Origin: Thermomonas sp.
GTDB lineage: Bacteria; Pseudomonadota; Gammaproteobacteria; Xanthomonadales; Xanthomonadaceae
DNA length: 21,883 nt
Assembly: GCA_024711415.1 (NCBI GenBank)
Contig: JANJSW010000082.1
Coordinates: forward strand, 1 to 21,883
Direction: 5' to 3'
Positions 15,880 through 21,883 of this stretch are shown piece by piece. The notes below the pieces were generated by a model. The model worked only from the letters and a program-made list of their open reading frames with translations. It was not told the DNA's origin and did not search any database. Both the position numbers and the translations under genes were made by a program. Numbering within the stretch: position 1 is the first letter of the stretch; each line of letters begins with the position of its first letter.

Positions 15880-18054
15880 TTACATTCTGGACAGGCCCCG
15901 CTGCTCCAGCAGCGCCTCGATCTTCGCCTCGTAGCCGGCGAAGTTGGGGAACAGCTTGCCGGCTTCGATCTGCCCGCCCGGCGCCAGCACGAACTTGCGC
16001 AGGCGGTCGCCGTTCTCCAGGCTCAGCCCGCCGTTCTGGCGGATCCACCGGGTGGTGTTGGCACCCAGCACCTCCGACCAGATGTAGGCGTAGTAGCCGG
16101 CCGCGTAGCCGCCCATGATGTGGCTGAAGTAGGGCGTCTTGTAGCGCGGCGGCACCGGCGCGTAGTCGAAGCCGTCGGCCTTCAGCGCCTGCGCTTCGAA
16201 TGCCATCACGCCGCCGGCTTCCGGGATGCTTTCCAGCGGCAGCTGGTGCCAGCGCTGGTCCAGCATCGCCGCTTCCAGGTATTCGGTGGTGGCGAAGCCC
16301 TGGTTGAACTTCGACGCCGCGATCACCTTGTCCAGCAACGCCTTCGGCATCGCCTCGCCGGTCTGGTAGTGCTTGGCGTAGTGGGCCAGGATCTCGGGCC
16401 AGTCGGCCCACATCTCGTTGACCTGCGACGGGTATTCGACGAAGTCGCGCGGCACGTTCATCGAGAAGTACGGGTAGCGCACGTCCTGGAAGAAGCCGTG
16501 CAGCGCATGGCCGAATTCGTGGAAGGCGGTGGTGACCTCGTCCCAGGTGAGCAGGGTGGGCTTGCCTTCGGACGGCTTGGGCACGTTCAGGTGGTTGGCC
16601 ACCACCGGCTTCTCGCCCAGCAGCGCCGACTGCGCCACGTAGGTGTTCATCCACGCACCGCCGCGCTTGGAGGCGCGCGCGTAGGGATCCCAGATGAAGA
16701 TCGACAGGCGCTTGCCGTCCTTGTCGAACACGTCGTAGATCCAGGTGTCCGGGTGGTACTTGGGCAGGTCGGTGCGTTCCTTGAAGCTGATCCCGTACAG
16801 CTTGTTGGCGGCGTGGAAGACGCCGTTCTCGAGCACGTTCTTCATCTCGAAGTACGGCTTGAGCTGGCTTTCGTCGAAGCTGAACTTCGCCGCCCGCACC
16901 TTCTCGCTGTAATAGGCCCAGTCCCACGGCTGCAGGGTGAAGGTCGGCTGTCCCTTGGCCTTCTGCTCGGCGTCGATCATCGCCTGCAGGTCGGCGCCCT
17001 CGCGGCGGGCGTTGGCCACCGCCTTCGGCGCCAGCTGGCGCAGCATGGCGTTGACGTTGTCCTGGTTGGCGGCGGTTTCGTCGGCCAGCACGAAGTTGGC
17101 GGAGGTGTCGTAGCCCAGCAGGCGCGCGCGCTCGGCGCGCAGCTTCAGCACCTGCGAGACGATGGCGGTGTTGTCCCACTGGTTGCCGCGGCTGCCGCGG
17201 GCCACCGAGGCCTCGTGCAGGCGCTGGCGCAGCGCGCGGTTGGCCAGCTGTGCCTCCGCCGGCTGGCCGGTCGTGTTGAGCAGGGCGATCACGTACTTGC
17301 CGTCGAGCTTGCGCGCCTTGGCGGCCTCGGCGGCGGCGGCGATCTGCTCGTCGCTCATCCCGGCCAGCTCGTCGCGGCTGTCCACCACGATGGCGGAATC
17401 GTTCACTTCCGCCAGCACGTTCTGGTTGAACTGGGTGCCCAGCTTCGACATCTGCGTGTTGATGTCGCGGATGCGCGCCTTCTGCGCGTCGGTCAACGCG
17501 GCGCCGCCGCGCACGAAGTCCTCGTAGCGCTTTTCCAGCAGGCGCGTATCCACCGCATCCAGGCCCAGCGTGTCGCGGGCGTCGTACAGCTTCTTGATCC
17601 GCGCGAACAGCTTGGGATTGAGGGTGATCGCGTCGCGATGCGCGGAGAACTTCGGCGCGTACTCGGTCTGCAGCTTGTCGCGGGCGTCGTTCTTGTCGGT
17701 GCCCACCAGGTTGAAGAACACGTTGGTGGCGCGGTCCAGCAGCTGGCCGCTCTTCTCCATCGCCACGATGGTGTTCTGGAAGCTCGGCGCTTCCGGGTTG
17801 TTGGCGATCGCGTCCATCTCGCGCAACTGCTCGGCCATGCCGGCGTCGAAAGCGGGGGCGAAGTCGCTGTCCTGGATCTTGTCGAACTGCGGGTAGTTCA
17901 GGTCCAGCGTGCTGGGGGTGGCGAACGGGCCGCTGTAGGCGGTGGCGGTATGCATCGAAGTCGAAGCCTCCTGCTTCTTCGCGGCGTGGGCGGTGTTGGC
18001 GCCCAGGGCGGCGGCGATGGCGAGCGCGAGTGCGCAGGCAATGGGTGGTGTCAT
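15880..18054 (-). CDS. dcp: Exported M3 family peptidyl-dipeptidase (Dcp)
   Basis: A 724-residue zinc peptidase that removes dipeptides from the C-terminus of peptides. The N-terminus is a signal peptide (MTPPIACALALAIAAALGANTAHA, likely cleavage after AHA), so it is periplasmic, unlike the mainly cytoplasmic E. coli Dcp. The zinc motif HEFGHALH starts at residue 512, followed by the EYPSQVNEMW segment with the third ligand, and MGGYAAGYYAYIWSEVLGA with the substrate-binding Tyr cluster near the C-terminus, as in the thermolysin-like M3 family. An oligopeptidase A-type activity is the alternative. The start at 18054 has no strong Shine-Dalgarno but gives a standard signal peptide. It is convergent with the DksA-like gene and divergent from gpx. 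Confidence 0.92.
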   Translation of the reverse strand: MTPPIACALALAIAAALGANTAHAAKKQEASTSMHTATAYSGPFATPSTLDLNYPQFDKIQDSDFAPAFDAGMAEQLREMDAIANNPEAPSFQNTIVAMEKSGQLLDRATNVFFNLVGTDKNDARDKLQTEYAPKFSAHRDAITLNPKLFARIKKLYDARDTLGLDAVDTRLLEKRYEDFVRGGAALTDAQKARIRDINTQMSKLGTQFNQNVLAEVNDSAIVVDSRDELAGMSDEQIAAAAEAAKARKLDGKYVIALLNTTGQPAEAQLANRALRQRLHEASVARGSRGNQWDNTAIVSQVLKLRAERARLLGYDTSANFVLADETAANQDNVNAMLRQLAPKAVANARREGADLQAMIDAEQKAKGQPTFTLQPWDWAYYSEKVRAAKFSFDESQLKPYFEMKNVLENGVFHAANKLYGISFKERTDLPKYHPDTWIYDVFDKDGKRLSIFIWDPYARASKRGGAWMNTYVAQSALLGEKPVVANHLNVPKPSEGKPTLLTWDEVTTAFHEFGHALHGFFQDVRYPYFSMNVPRDFVEYPSQVNEMWADWPEILAHYAKHYQTGEAMPKALLDKVIAASKFNQGFATTEYLEAAMLDQRWHQLPLESIPEAGGVMAFEAQALKADGFDYAPVPPRYKTPYFSHIMGGYAAGYYAYIWSEVLGANTTRWIRQNGGLSLENGDRLRKFVLAPGGQIEAGKLFPNFAGYEAKIEALLEQRGLSRM

Positions 18055-18113
18055 GTTTTCTGGGTCCGATGGTTCGACGGAAAGGGTGGCCGAGCAGGCT
18101 CGGCGCTACGCGT

Positions 18114-18127
18114 TTGCGCGCGCGCAA
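18114..18127. promoter_or_regulatory. 14-bp perfect palindrome between dcp and gpx
   Basis: TTGCGCGCGCGCAA is self-complementary and lies in the 203-base divergent gap, 60 bases before the dcp start and 131 before gpx. It may be an operator; alternating CG in a GC-rich genome also arises by chance. The rest of this gap shows only a small GCTGGG/CCCAGC stem (18212-18230) and no confident promoter. Confidence 0.3.
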
Positions 18128-18257
18128 GGGTATCGCACACCCGTCGGCGGCAGGAGTGAAGGAGGTCAGGTATGGCCAACGGTCGATTGATTTTCCGCGG
18201 ATTGCGGATAGGCTGGGTCAATCCCCCAGCGCCGCATTGCCGCGATCGAGCCGCCTC

Positions 18258-18740
18258 ATGTCCACCGCATTCGATTTCGAGGCCATCGGCCTGGATGGAA
18301 GCCCCCAGCCGCTGTCCCAGTGGCGCGGCAAGGTGCTGCTGATCGTCAATGTCGCCAGCAAATGCGGGTTCACCCCGCAGTACGCCGGGCTGGAGGCGCT
18401 GTGGCGCGAGTACCGCGAGCGCGGGCTGGTGGTGCTGGGCTTTCCCTGCGACCAGTTCGGCCACCAGGAGCCTGGCGATGCGGACGAGATCCGCGAATTC
18501 TGTTCGCTGACCTACGACGTGAGCTTCCCGATGTTCGCCAAGGTCGAGGTGAACGGCGCCGGCGCGCATCCGCTGTGGCGGTGGCTGAAGAAGGAGAAAG
18601 GCGGCCTGCTGGGCATCGATGCGATCAAGTGGAACTTCAGCAAGTTCCTGGTCGGACGCGACGGCCGGGTGCTGGCGCGTTATGCGCCCACCGACAAGCC
18701 GGAATCGCTGGCCGGCGACGTCGAGGACGCGCTGGCATGA
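18258..18740 (+). CDS. gpx: Glutathione peroxidase family protein (probably thioredoxin-dependent)
   Basis: A 160-residue cysteine-type peroxidase of the thioredoxin fold that reduces hydrogen peroxide and organic hydroperoxides. The catalytic tetrad is complete: peroxidatic C36 in NVASKCGFTPQY, Gln70 in FPCDQFGHQEPG, and Trp125-Asn126 in KWNFSKFL. A further Cys82 in EFCSLTYDVSFPMF is in the region of the resolving cysteine of non-selenium Gpx proteins, so thioredoxin may be the real reductant (inference). No selenocysteine codon or signal peptide is seen, so it is cytoplasmic. The ATG at 18258 opens directly into the domain. Its stop overlaps the next start (ATGA at 18737-18740). Confidence 0.93.
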   Translation: MSTAFDFEAIGLDGSPQPLSQWRGKVLLIVNVASKCGFTPQYAGLEALWREYRERGLVVLGFPCDQFGHQEPGDADEIREFCSLTYDVSFPMFAKVEVNGAGAHPLWRWLKKEKGGLLGIDAIKWNFSKFLVGRDGRVLARYAPTDKPESLAGDVEDALA

Positions 18741-19147
18741 CCCGGGAGACGCTGACCGGCGGCAGCTACCGGCTGGAGTTCGACTACCAGCCGCCGCTGC
18801 TGACCGTGCAGCTGCTGGGCGAGGTCGCGGCCGAGAAGAATCTGGAGACAACCCGCGAGTACTGGCAGTTCATCGCCGACCGGGTGTCGGCTTGCGGTGC
18901 CGACGCATTGCTGGTGCTGGATGCGCTGCCGGGCGAGGTGATGGGCGATGCCGACCTGGTCCGTTTTTTCAACGGCATGGCCGGGCTGGGGCTGGACGCG
19001 GTGCGGATCGCCTATGTCGAGGCCCGCACCGACCAGATGCCGCGGATCGAGTATGTCGAGCAGCTGGCGCTGGAACGCGGCTACCGGGTCCGCATGTTCG
19101 CCAACGAGCCGGAAGCCCGGCTCTGGTTGCGCTACGGCGGCGACTAG
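18737..19147 (+). CDS. Small hypothetical protein, possibly STAS/SpoIIAA-like
   Basis: A 136-residue soluble protein, translationally coupled to gpx by an ATGA overlap. No signal peptide, membrane segment or cysteine pair is seen. The alternation of strands and amphipathic helices (LTVQLLGEV, then ADALLVLDALPGEV, then VRIAYVEAR, then YRVRMFANEPEARLWL) resembles the SpoIIAA-like/STAS fold (compare PF11964), whose members often end in a helix after an FxxxxEAxxWL pattern, as here. The fold assignment is by pattern only. Coupling suggests shared expression with the peroxidase, not a shared reaction. The gene ends 27 bases before the stop of convergent fpr, with a small hairpin between. Confidence 0.6.
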   Translation: MTRETLTGGSYRLEFDYQPPLLTVQLLGEVAAEKNLETTREYWQFIADRVSACGADALLVLDALPGEVMGDADLVRFFNGMAGLGLDAVRIAYVEARTDQMPRIEYVEQLALERGYRVRMFANEPEARLWLRYGGD

Positions 19148-19148
19148 C

Positions 19149-19164
19149 GCCGGCAGGTGCCGGC
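19149..19164. terminator. Small hairpin between convergent genes
   Basis: GCCGGC-AGGT-GCCGGC, a 6-bp stem with a 4-base loop, lies between the stop of the STAS-like gene (19147) and the stop of fpr (19175). No T-run follows on either strand, so its role as a terminator is uncertain. Confidence 0.4.
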
Positions 19165-19174
19165 CCGTCAGCGG

Positions 19175-19984
19175 TTACTTTTCGACGAACGCCCGCTCGA
19201 ACACGTACTCGCCGGCGGTGCCGATCCGCGGCGAGGCGGTGAAACCGCGCGCATCGAGGATGCTGCGGAAATCCGCGAGCATCTGCGGACTGCCGCAGAT
19301 CATCGCGCGGTCAAACGCCGGGTCCAGCGCGTCGAGACCCAGCGCGTCGGTGATCCTGTTCTGGTCCAGATGGTCGGTGATGCGGCCGCGATGATCACGG
19401 CCGCGATACTCGAATGCCTCGCGCGAGACCGCCGGGTAGTACAGCAGGCGGTCGCGGATCACCTCGCCGAGCAGCGCGTGGTTGGGCAGTTCGCGCTCGA
19501 TGTAGTCGCGGTAGGCCAGATCCTCGGCGCCGCGCACGCCATGGCAGAGCACCACGCGTTCGAAGCGTTCGTAGGTTTCCGGGTCCTTGATCACCGACAG
19601 CCACGGCGCCAGCCCGGTGCCGGTGCCCAGCAGGTACAGGTTGCGGCCGGCGTGCAGGTCGGTGATCAGCAGCGTGCCGGTAGGCTTGCGGCCGATCAGG
19701 ATGGTGTCGCCGGGTTTGACGTGCTGCAAGCGCGAGGTCAGCGGGCCGTCGGCCACCTTGATGCTGAAGAACTCCAGCTGTTCTTCCCAGTTGGCGCTGG
19801 CGATGGAGTAGGCGCGCATCAGCGGCTTGCGGCTGCCGTCCGGCTGTTCCACTTCCAGCCCGATCATCACGAACTGGCCGTTGTCGAAACGGAAGCCGTC
19901 GTCGCGGGTCGTGGTGAAGCTGAAGTAGGCGTCCGTCCAGTGACGGACATCGAGCACCGTTTCGGTGCCGAAGAGGGAGGCCAT
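19175..19984 (-). CDS. fpr: Ferredoxin/flavodoxin-NADP+ reductase
   Basis: A 269-residue FAD enzyme that exchanges electrons between NADPH and ferredoxin or flavodoxin, often part of the response to oxidative stress. The FAD-binding RAYSIAS is at residues 57-63, the NADP-binding GTGTGLAP at 120-127, MICGSPQML follows further on, and the chain ends YVFERAFVEK, the characteristic tail of bacterial Fpr subclass I. Length matches that subclass. The start at 19984 is preferred to a longer in-frame reading that would run across the divergent DUF488 gene. A TAAAAT -10 element (20016-20021) is about 31 bases upstream. The region between it and DUF488 holds a 23-bp near-palindrome. Confidence 0.95.
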   Translation of the reverse strand: MASLFGTETVLDVRHWTDAYFSFTTTRDDGFRFDNGQFVMIGLEVEQPDGSRKPLMRAYSIASANWEEQLEFFSIKVADGPLTSRLQHVKPGDTILIGRKPTGTLLITDLHAGRNLYLLGTGTGLAPWLSVIKDPETYERFERVVLCHGVRGAEDLAYRDYIERELPNHALLGEVIRDRLLYYPAVSREAFEYRGRDHRGRITDHLDQNRITDALGLDALDPAFDRAMICGSPQMLADFRSILDARGFTASPRIGTAGEYVFERAFVEK

Positions 19985-20015
19985 GCGCGTGGGGGGCTGC
20001 GGGGAGTAGTCGCCT

Positions 20016-20021
20016 ATTTTA
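20016..20021 (-). promoter_or_regulatory. Probable -10 element of fpr
   Basis: On the minus strand this reads TAAAAT, 31 bases before the fpr ATG; an AT-rich hexamer stands out in this GC-rich context. No canonical -35 lies 16-18 bases upstream, consistent with activator dependence. Confidence 0.45.
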
Positions 20022-20045
20022 CGTGGCGGCGCAGCATGGCGTTTG

Positions 20046-20068
20046 ATCCGGGACAAATTGACCCGGAT
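20046..20068. promoter_or_regulatory. 23-bp near-perfect palindrome, probable operator between fpr and the DUF488 gene
   Basis: Outer arms ATCCGGG (20046-20052) and CCCGGAT (20062-20068) match perfectly; inner half-sites CAA and TTG also pair, so all positions except the centre and one symmetric pair are self-complementary. It is centred about 48 bases upstream of the expected fpr transcript start and 40 bases before the DUF488 ATG. Its symmetry and place fit a dimeric regulator acting on both genes. I do not recognise the regulator. Confidence 0.5.
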
Positions 20069-20096
20069 TTGCCATGGGCCGCGCCATGCTGCGTGC

Positions 20097-20639
20097 ATGG
20101 ATACCGCGGGCACGCTCTGGACCATCGGCCATTCCAACCGGCCGTGGGCGCAATTCGAATCCATGCTGGCCGAAGCCGGCATCGAGCGGTTGGTGGACGT
20201 GCGTCGCTTCGCCGGCTCGCGCCGCAACCCGCAGTTCTCGCGCGATGCGCTGCCGGCGGCGCTGGCCGTGGCCGGGATCCGCTACTGGCCGCTGCCGGCA
20301 CTGGGTGGCCGCCGCAAGGCCGCGCCGGATTCGCCCAACACCGCGTGGCGGGTCGACGCCTTCCGCGCCTACGCCGACCACCTGGCCAGCCCCGGATACA
20401 TCGAGGCACGCGAAGCGTTGATGGACGCGGCACGCAGTGAGCGCACCTGCGTGATGTGCGCCGAAGCGGTGTGGTGGCGCTGCCATCGCCGCCTGATCGC
20501 CGATGATTTCGTCGCCCGCGGCTGGACGGTGATGCACCTGCTGGGTCCCGGCAACGTCCAGCCGCACCTGCCCAATCCCGATGCGGTGATGGTGGATGGG
20601 GTGCTGCGCTATCCGGGGCCGCAGCCGTCACTGTCTTGA
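20097..20639 (+). CDS. DUF488 family protein
   Basis: A 180-residue DUF488 protein (PF04343). Family marks are TIGHSNR (residues 9-15), VDVRRFAGSRRNPQFS, PLPALGGRR and, near the C-terminus, CVMCAEAVWWRCHRRLIAD with three cysteines and a His. The conserved Cys/His residues suggest metal binding or redox chemistry, but no function is established. The start at 20097 is chosen over an in-frame TTG at 20043 that lies inside the palindromic upstream region. It is divergent from fpr and its last 12 bases overlap the end of the convergent aldose dehydrogenase gene. Confidence 0.85.
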   Translation: MDTAGTLWTIGHSNRPWAQFESMLAEAGIERLVDVRRFAGSRRNPQFSRDALPAALAVAGIRYWPLPALGGRRKAAPDSPNTAWRVDAFRAYADHLASPGYIEAREALMDAARSERTCVMCAEAVWWRCHRRLIADDFVARGWTVMHLLGPGNVQPHLPNPDAVMVDGVLRYPGPQPSLS

Positions 20640-21800
20640 TGCGGCCGGCGGCAGCAGCCGCAGCAGCTGGCCGTCGCTCTCGTCGGTCAGCACGTACACC
20701 TTGCCGTCCTTGCCCACCCGCACGTCGCGGATGCGGCTGTGCAGATCGCCGAGCAGGCGTTCTTCGGCAACGATGCGGTCGCCCTGCAGGCTCAGCCGGA
20801 TCAGGCTCTGGCCGGCCAGTGCGCCCAGCAGCAGGCTGTCGTTCCACGCGCGTTGCGGGTGCCCGACCAGGAAGGCCATCCCCGACAGCGCCGGCGACTT
20901 CGCCCACACGTGGTAAGGCCGTTCCATCCCCGGCGCCTCGCGACCGCGGGTTTCCGCGTACGGGCGGTTGGTGAGGTAGTCCATGCCGTCGCTGATCACC
21001 GGCCAGCCGTAGTTCTTGCCGGCCTCGGGCAGGTTGATCTCGTCGCCACCGCGTGGCCCGTGCTCGCTCTGCCACAGCCGGCCGCTGCGCGGGTCCACCG
21101 CCATGCCCTGCATGTTGCGGTGGCCATAGCTCCAGATCGTGCGGCGGACGCCGACGCCGTCGGCGAACGGGTTGTCGGCCGGAATGCCGCCGTCCAGTTT
21201 GAGGCGCACGAGTTTGCCCTGCAGCACCTCGAGATCCTGCGCCAGTTCCTTCTGGTTGCGCTCGCCCTGGCTGATGAAGACGTGGCCACGGCCGTCGAAG
21301 GCGATCCGCGAGCCGAAGTGGTTCGGCCCCTTGAGCTTGGGGGTCTGCCGATAGATCACGCGCAGGTCGGATAGCGCGGCATCACCGAGGGTGGCAGTGG
21401 CTACGGCGGTGCCGGCGGTGCCGTCCGGGCCGGGTTCGGCGTAGCTCAGCCAGATGCGCCGGTTGCCGGCGAAGCCGGGATCGAGGACGACGTCCAGCAA
21501 TCCGCCCTGGCCTTCGGCGAACACGGCCGGCACGCCGGCGAGGGGCGCCGACACCACGCCGTCGGCGGAGATCCGCCGCAGCCGCCCCGGCCGTTCGGTG
21601 ACCAGAAAGCCGCCGTCCGGCAGCAGTGCCACCGCCCACGGATGCTCCAGCCCGCTGGCCACGGTTTCAATGCGCAGTTCGCCGGCTTGAGAGGCTTCGG
21701 TCTGCGGCGGGGCGGTGCTGGCGACGGGGGCGGGCCGGGCGCAGGCATTCAGCGCCAGTGGCAGCGCGAAGCAGAGAAGAAGTCGGGGAATTCGTTGCAT
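20628..21800 (-). CDS. PQQ-dependent aldose sugar dehydrogenase (YliI/Asd type), lipoprotein
   Basis: A 390-residue six-bladed beta-propeller sugar dehydrogenase (GSDH, PF07995) using PQQ and calcium. The N-terminus is a lipoprotein signal with lipobox LNAC (lipid Cys20), so the enzyme is membrane-tethered on the periplasmic side. Characteristic blocks are LEHPWAVALLPDGGFLVTERPG, GPNHFGSRIAFDGRGHVFISQGER, YGHRNMQGMAVDP, SEHGPRGGDEINLPEAGKNYGWP, matching E. coli YliI in order. AAGGAG lies 8 bases before the ATG at 21800. No PQQ synthesis genes (pqqA-E) are in the window, so whether holoenzyme is made is unknown. It follows, by about 40 bases, an ABC transporter gene on the same strand. Confidence 0.92.
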   Translation of the reverse strand: MQRIPRLLLCFALPLALNACARPAPVASTAPPQTEASQAGELRIETVASGLEHPWAVALLPDGGFLVTERPGRLRRISADGVVSAPLAGVPAVFAEGQGGLLDVVLDPGFAGNRRIWLSYAEPGPDGTAGTAVATATLGDAALSDLRVIYRQTPKLKGPNHFGSRIAFDGRGHVFISQGERNQKELAQDLEVLQGKLVRLKLDGGIPADNPFADGVGVRRTIWSYGHRNMQGMAVDPRSGRLWQSEHGPRGGDEINLPEAGKNYGWPVISDGMDYLTNRPYAETRGREAPGMERPYHVWAKSPALSGMAFLVGHPQRAWNDSLLLGALAGQSLIRLSLQGDRIVAEERLLGDLHSRIRDVRVGKDGKVYVLTDESDGQLLRLLPPAASRQ

Positions 21801-21840
21801 GGCGGGATCTCCTTCTCTGGTGTCGCGCGGGGAGGGCGGG

Positions 21841-21883
21841 TCAACGGTAGCCGGCGGCCTGCAGTTCGAACAGCTCCGCATAG
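21841..21883 (-). CDS. C-terminal end of an ABC transporter (ATP-binding/permease type), partial
   Basis: On the minus strand the last 13 codons read YAELFELQAAGYR followed by TGA (21841-21843). This tail is typical of fused exporter ABC proteins (MsbA-like), whose ATPase domain ends GxYAxLxxLQ. Nearly all of the gene is outside the window, so only the type is inferred. Its stop is 40 bases upstream of the aldose dehydrogenase start. Confidence 0.65.
   Translation of the reverse strand, partial: YAELFELQAAGYR

Noticed and set aside
20043..20096. TTG start for the DUF488 protein at 20043
   Set aside because: It would add 18 residues inside the palindromic upstream region, while the ATG at 20097 leads into the conserved TIGHSNR block.
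1..21883. Mobile elements, prophage, toxin-antitoxin, tRNA, rRNA or CRISPR
   Set aside because: No transposase, integrase, terminal repeats, cloverleaf or repeat-spacer pattern was seen; the segment reads as core chromosome.

Overview
This window is a GC-rich, densely coding bacterial chromosome segment. The gene set and style point to the Xanthomonadaceae/Lysobacteraceae (Gammaproteobacteria: Xanthomonas, Lysobacter, Luteimonas, Thermomonas and relatives). Pointers are a FimX-type pilus regulator, a DksA with a very long Lys/Ala/Pro-rich N-terminus, FolE2, and the order efp - amidohydrolase (mtaD) - ubiG - HAD phosphatase. Genus cannot be fixed from this stretch. It is core-type chromosome: I see no insertion sequence, integrase, phage gene, CRISPR array, tRNA or rRNA. 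The gaps between genes are all under 300 bases; the largest are 2378-2629 and 18055-18257.

Layout. Bases 1-5846: the tail of a formylglycine-generating-enzyme-like gene; a membrane-anchored M48 metalloprotease; then, on the minus strand, a DUF456 membrane protein, a SlyB-like glycine-zipper lipoprotein, a membrane-anchored cytochrome c'-like protein, an acetoacetyl-CoA reductase (phbB) and glutamyl-Q tRNA(Asp) synthetase (gluQ). Divergent to gluQ is htpX. Bases 5873-9757: a shared terminator separates htpX from minus-strand fimX, which follows epmB; epmB is divergent from efp, so the modifying enzyme sits beside its substrate. Bases 9191-12508: efp, mtaD, ubiG and a gph/mupP-type phosphatase run head to tail with tiny gaps or an ATGA overlap, a likely operon. 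Bases 12543-14219: a degenerate phytoene/squalene-synthase-like protein and folE2, each preceded by TACAAT exactly 6 nt before its ATG, suggesting leaderless mRNAs. Bases 14330-15810: yidD (minus) divergent from the DksA-like gene, which has a good sigma-70 promoter and a strong terminator. Bases 15880-21883: an exported M3 peptidase (dcp, minus) divergent from a glutathione peroxidase that overlaps a small STAS-like gene; fpr (minus) divergent from a DUF488 gene, with a 23-bp near-palindrome between them; a lipoprotein aldose dehydrogenase (minus); and the last codons of an ABC transporter (minus).

Themes: protein quality control at the envelope (M48, HtpX, YidD, Dcp), translation fidelity (GluQ-RS, EF-P/EpmB), redox defence (Gpx, Fpr), cofactor synthesis (UbiG, FolE2) and regulation (FimX, DksA). 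The most unusual items are the zinc-finger-less DksA with a histone-H1-like tail and a possible internal start, the paired leaderless promoters, and the fpr/DUF488 palindrome. No wholly new multi-gene system is evident.
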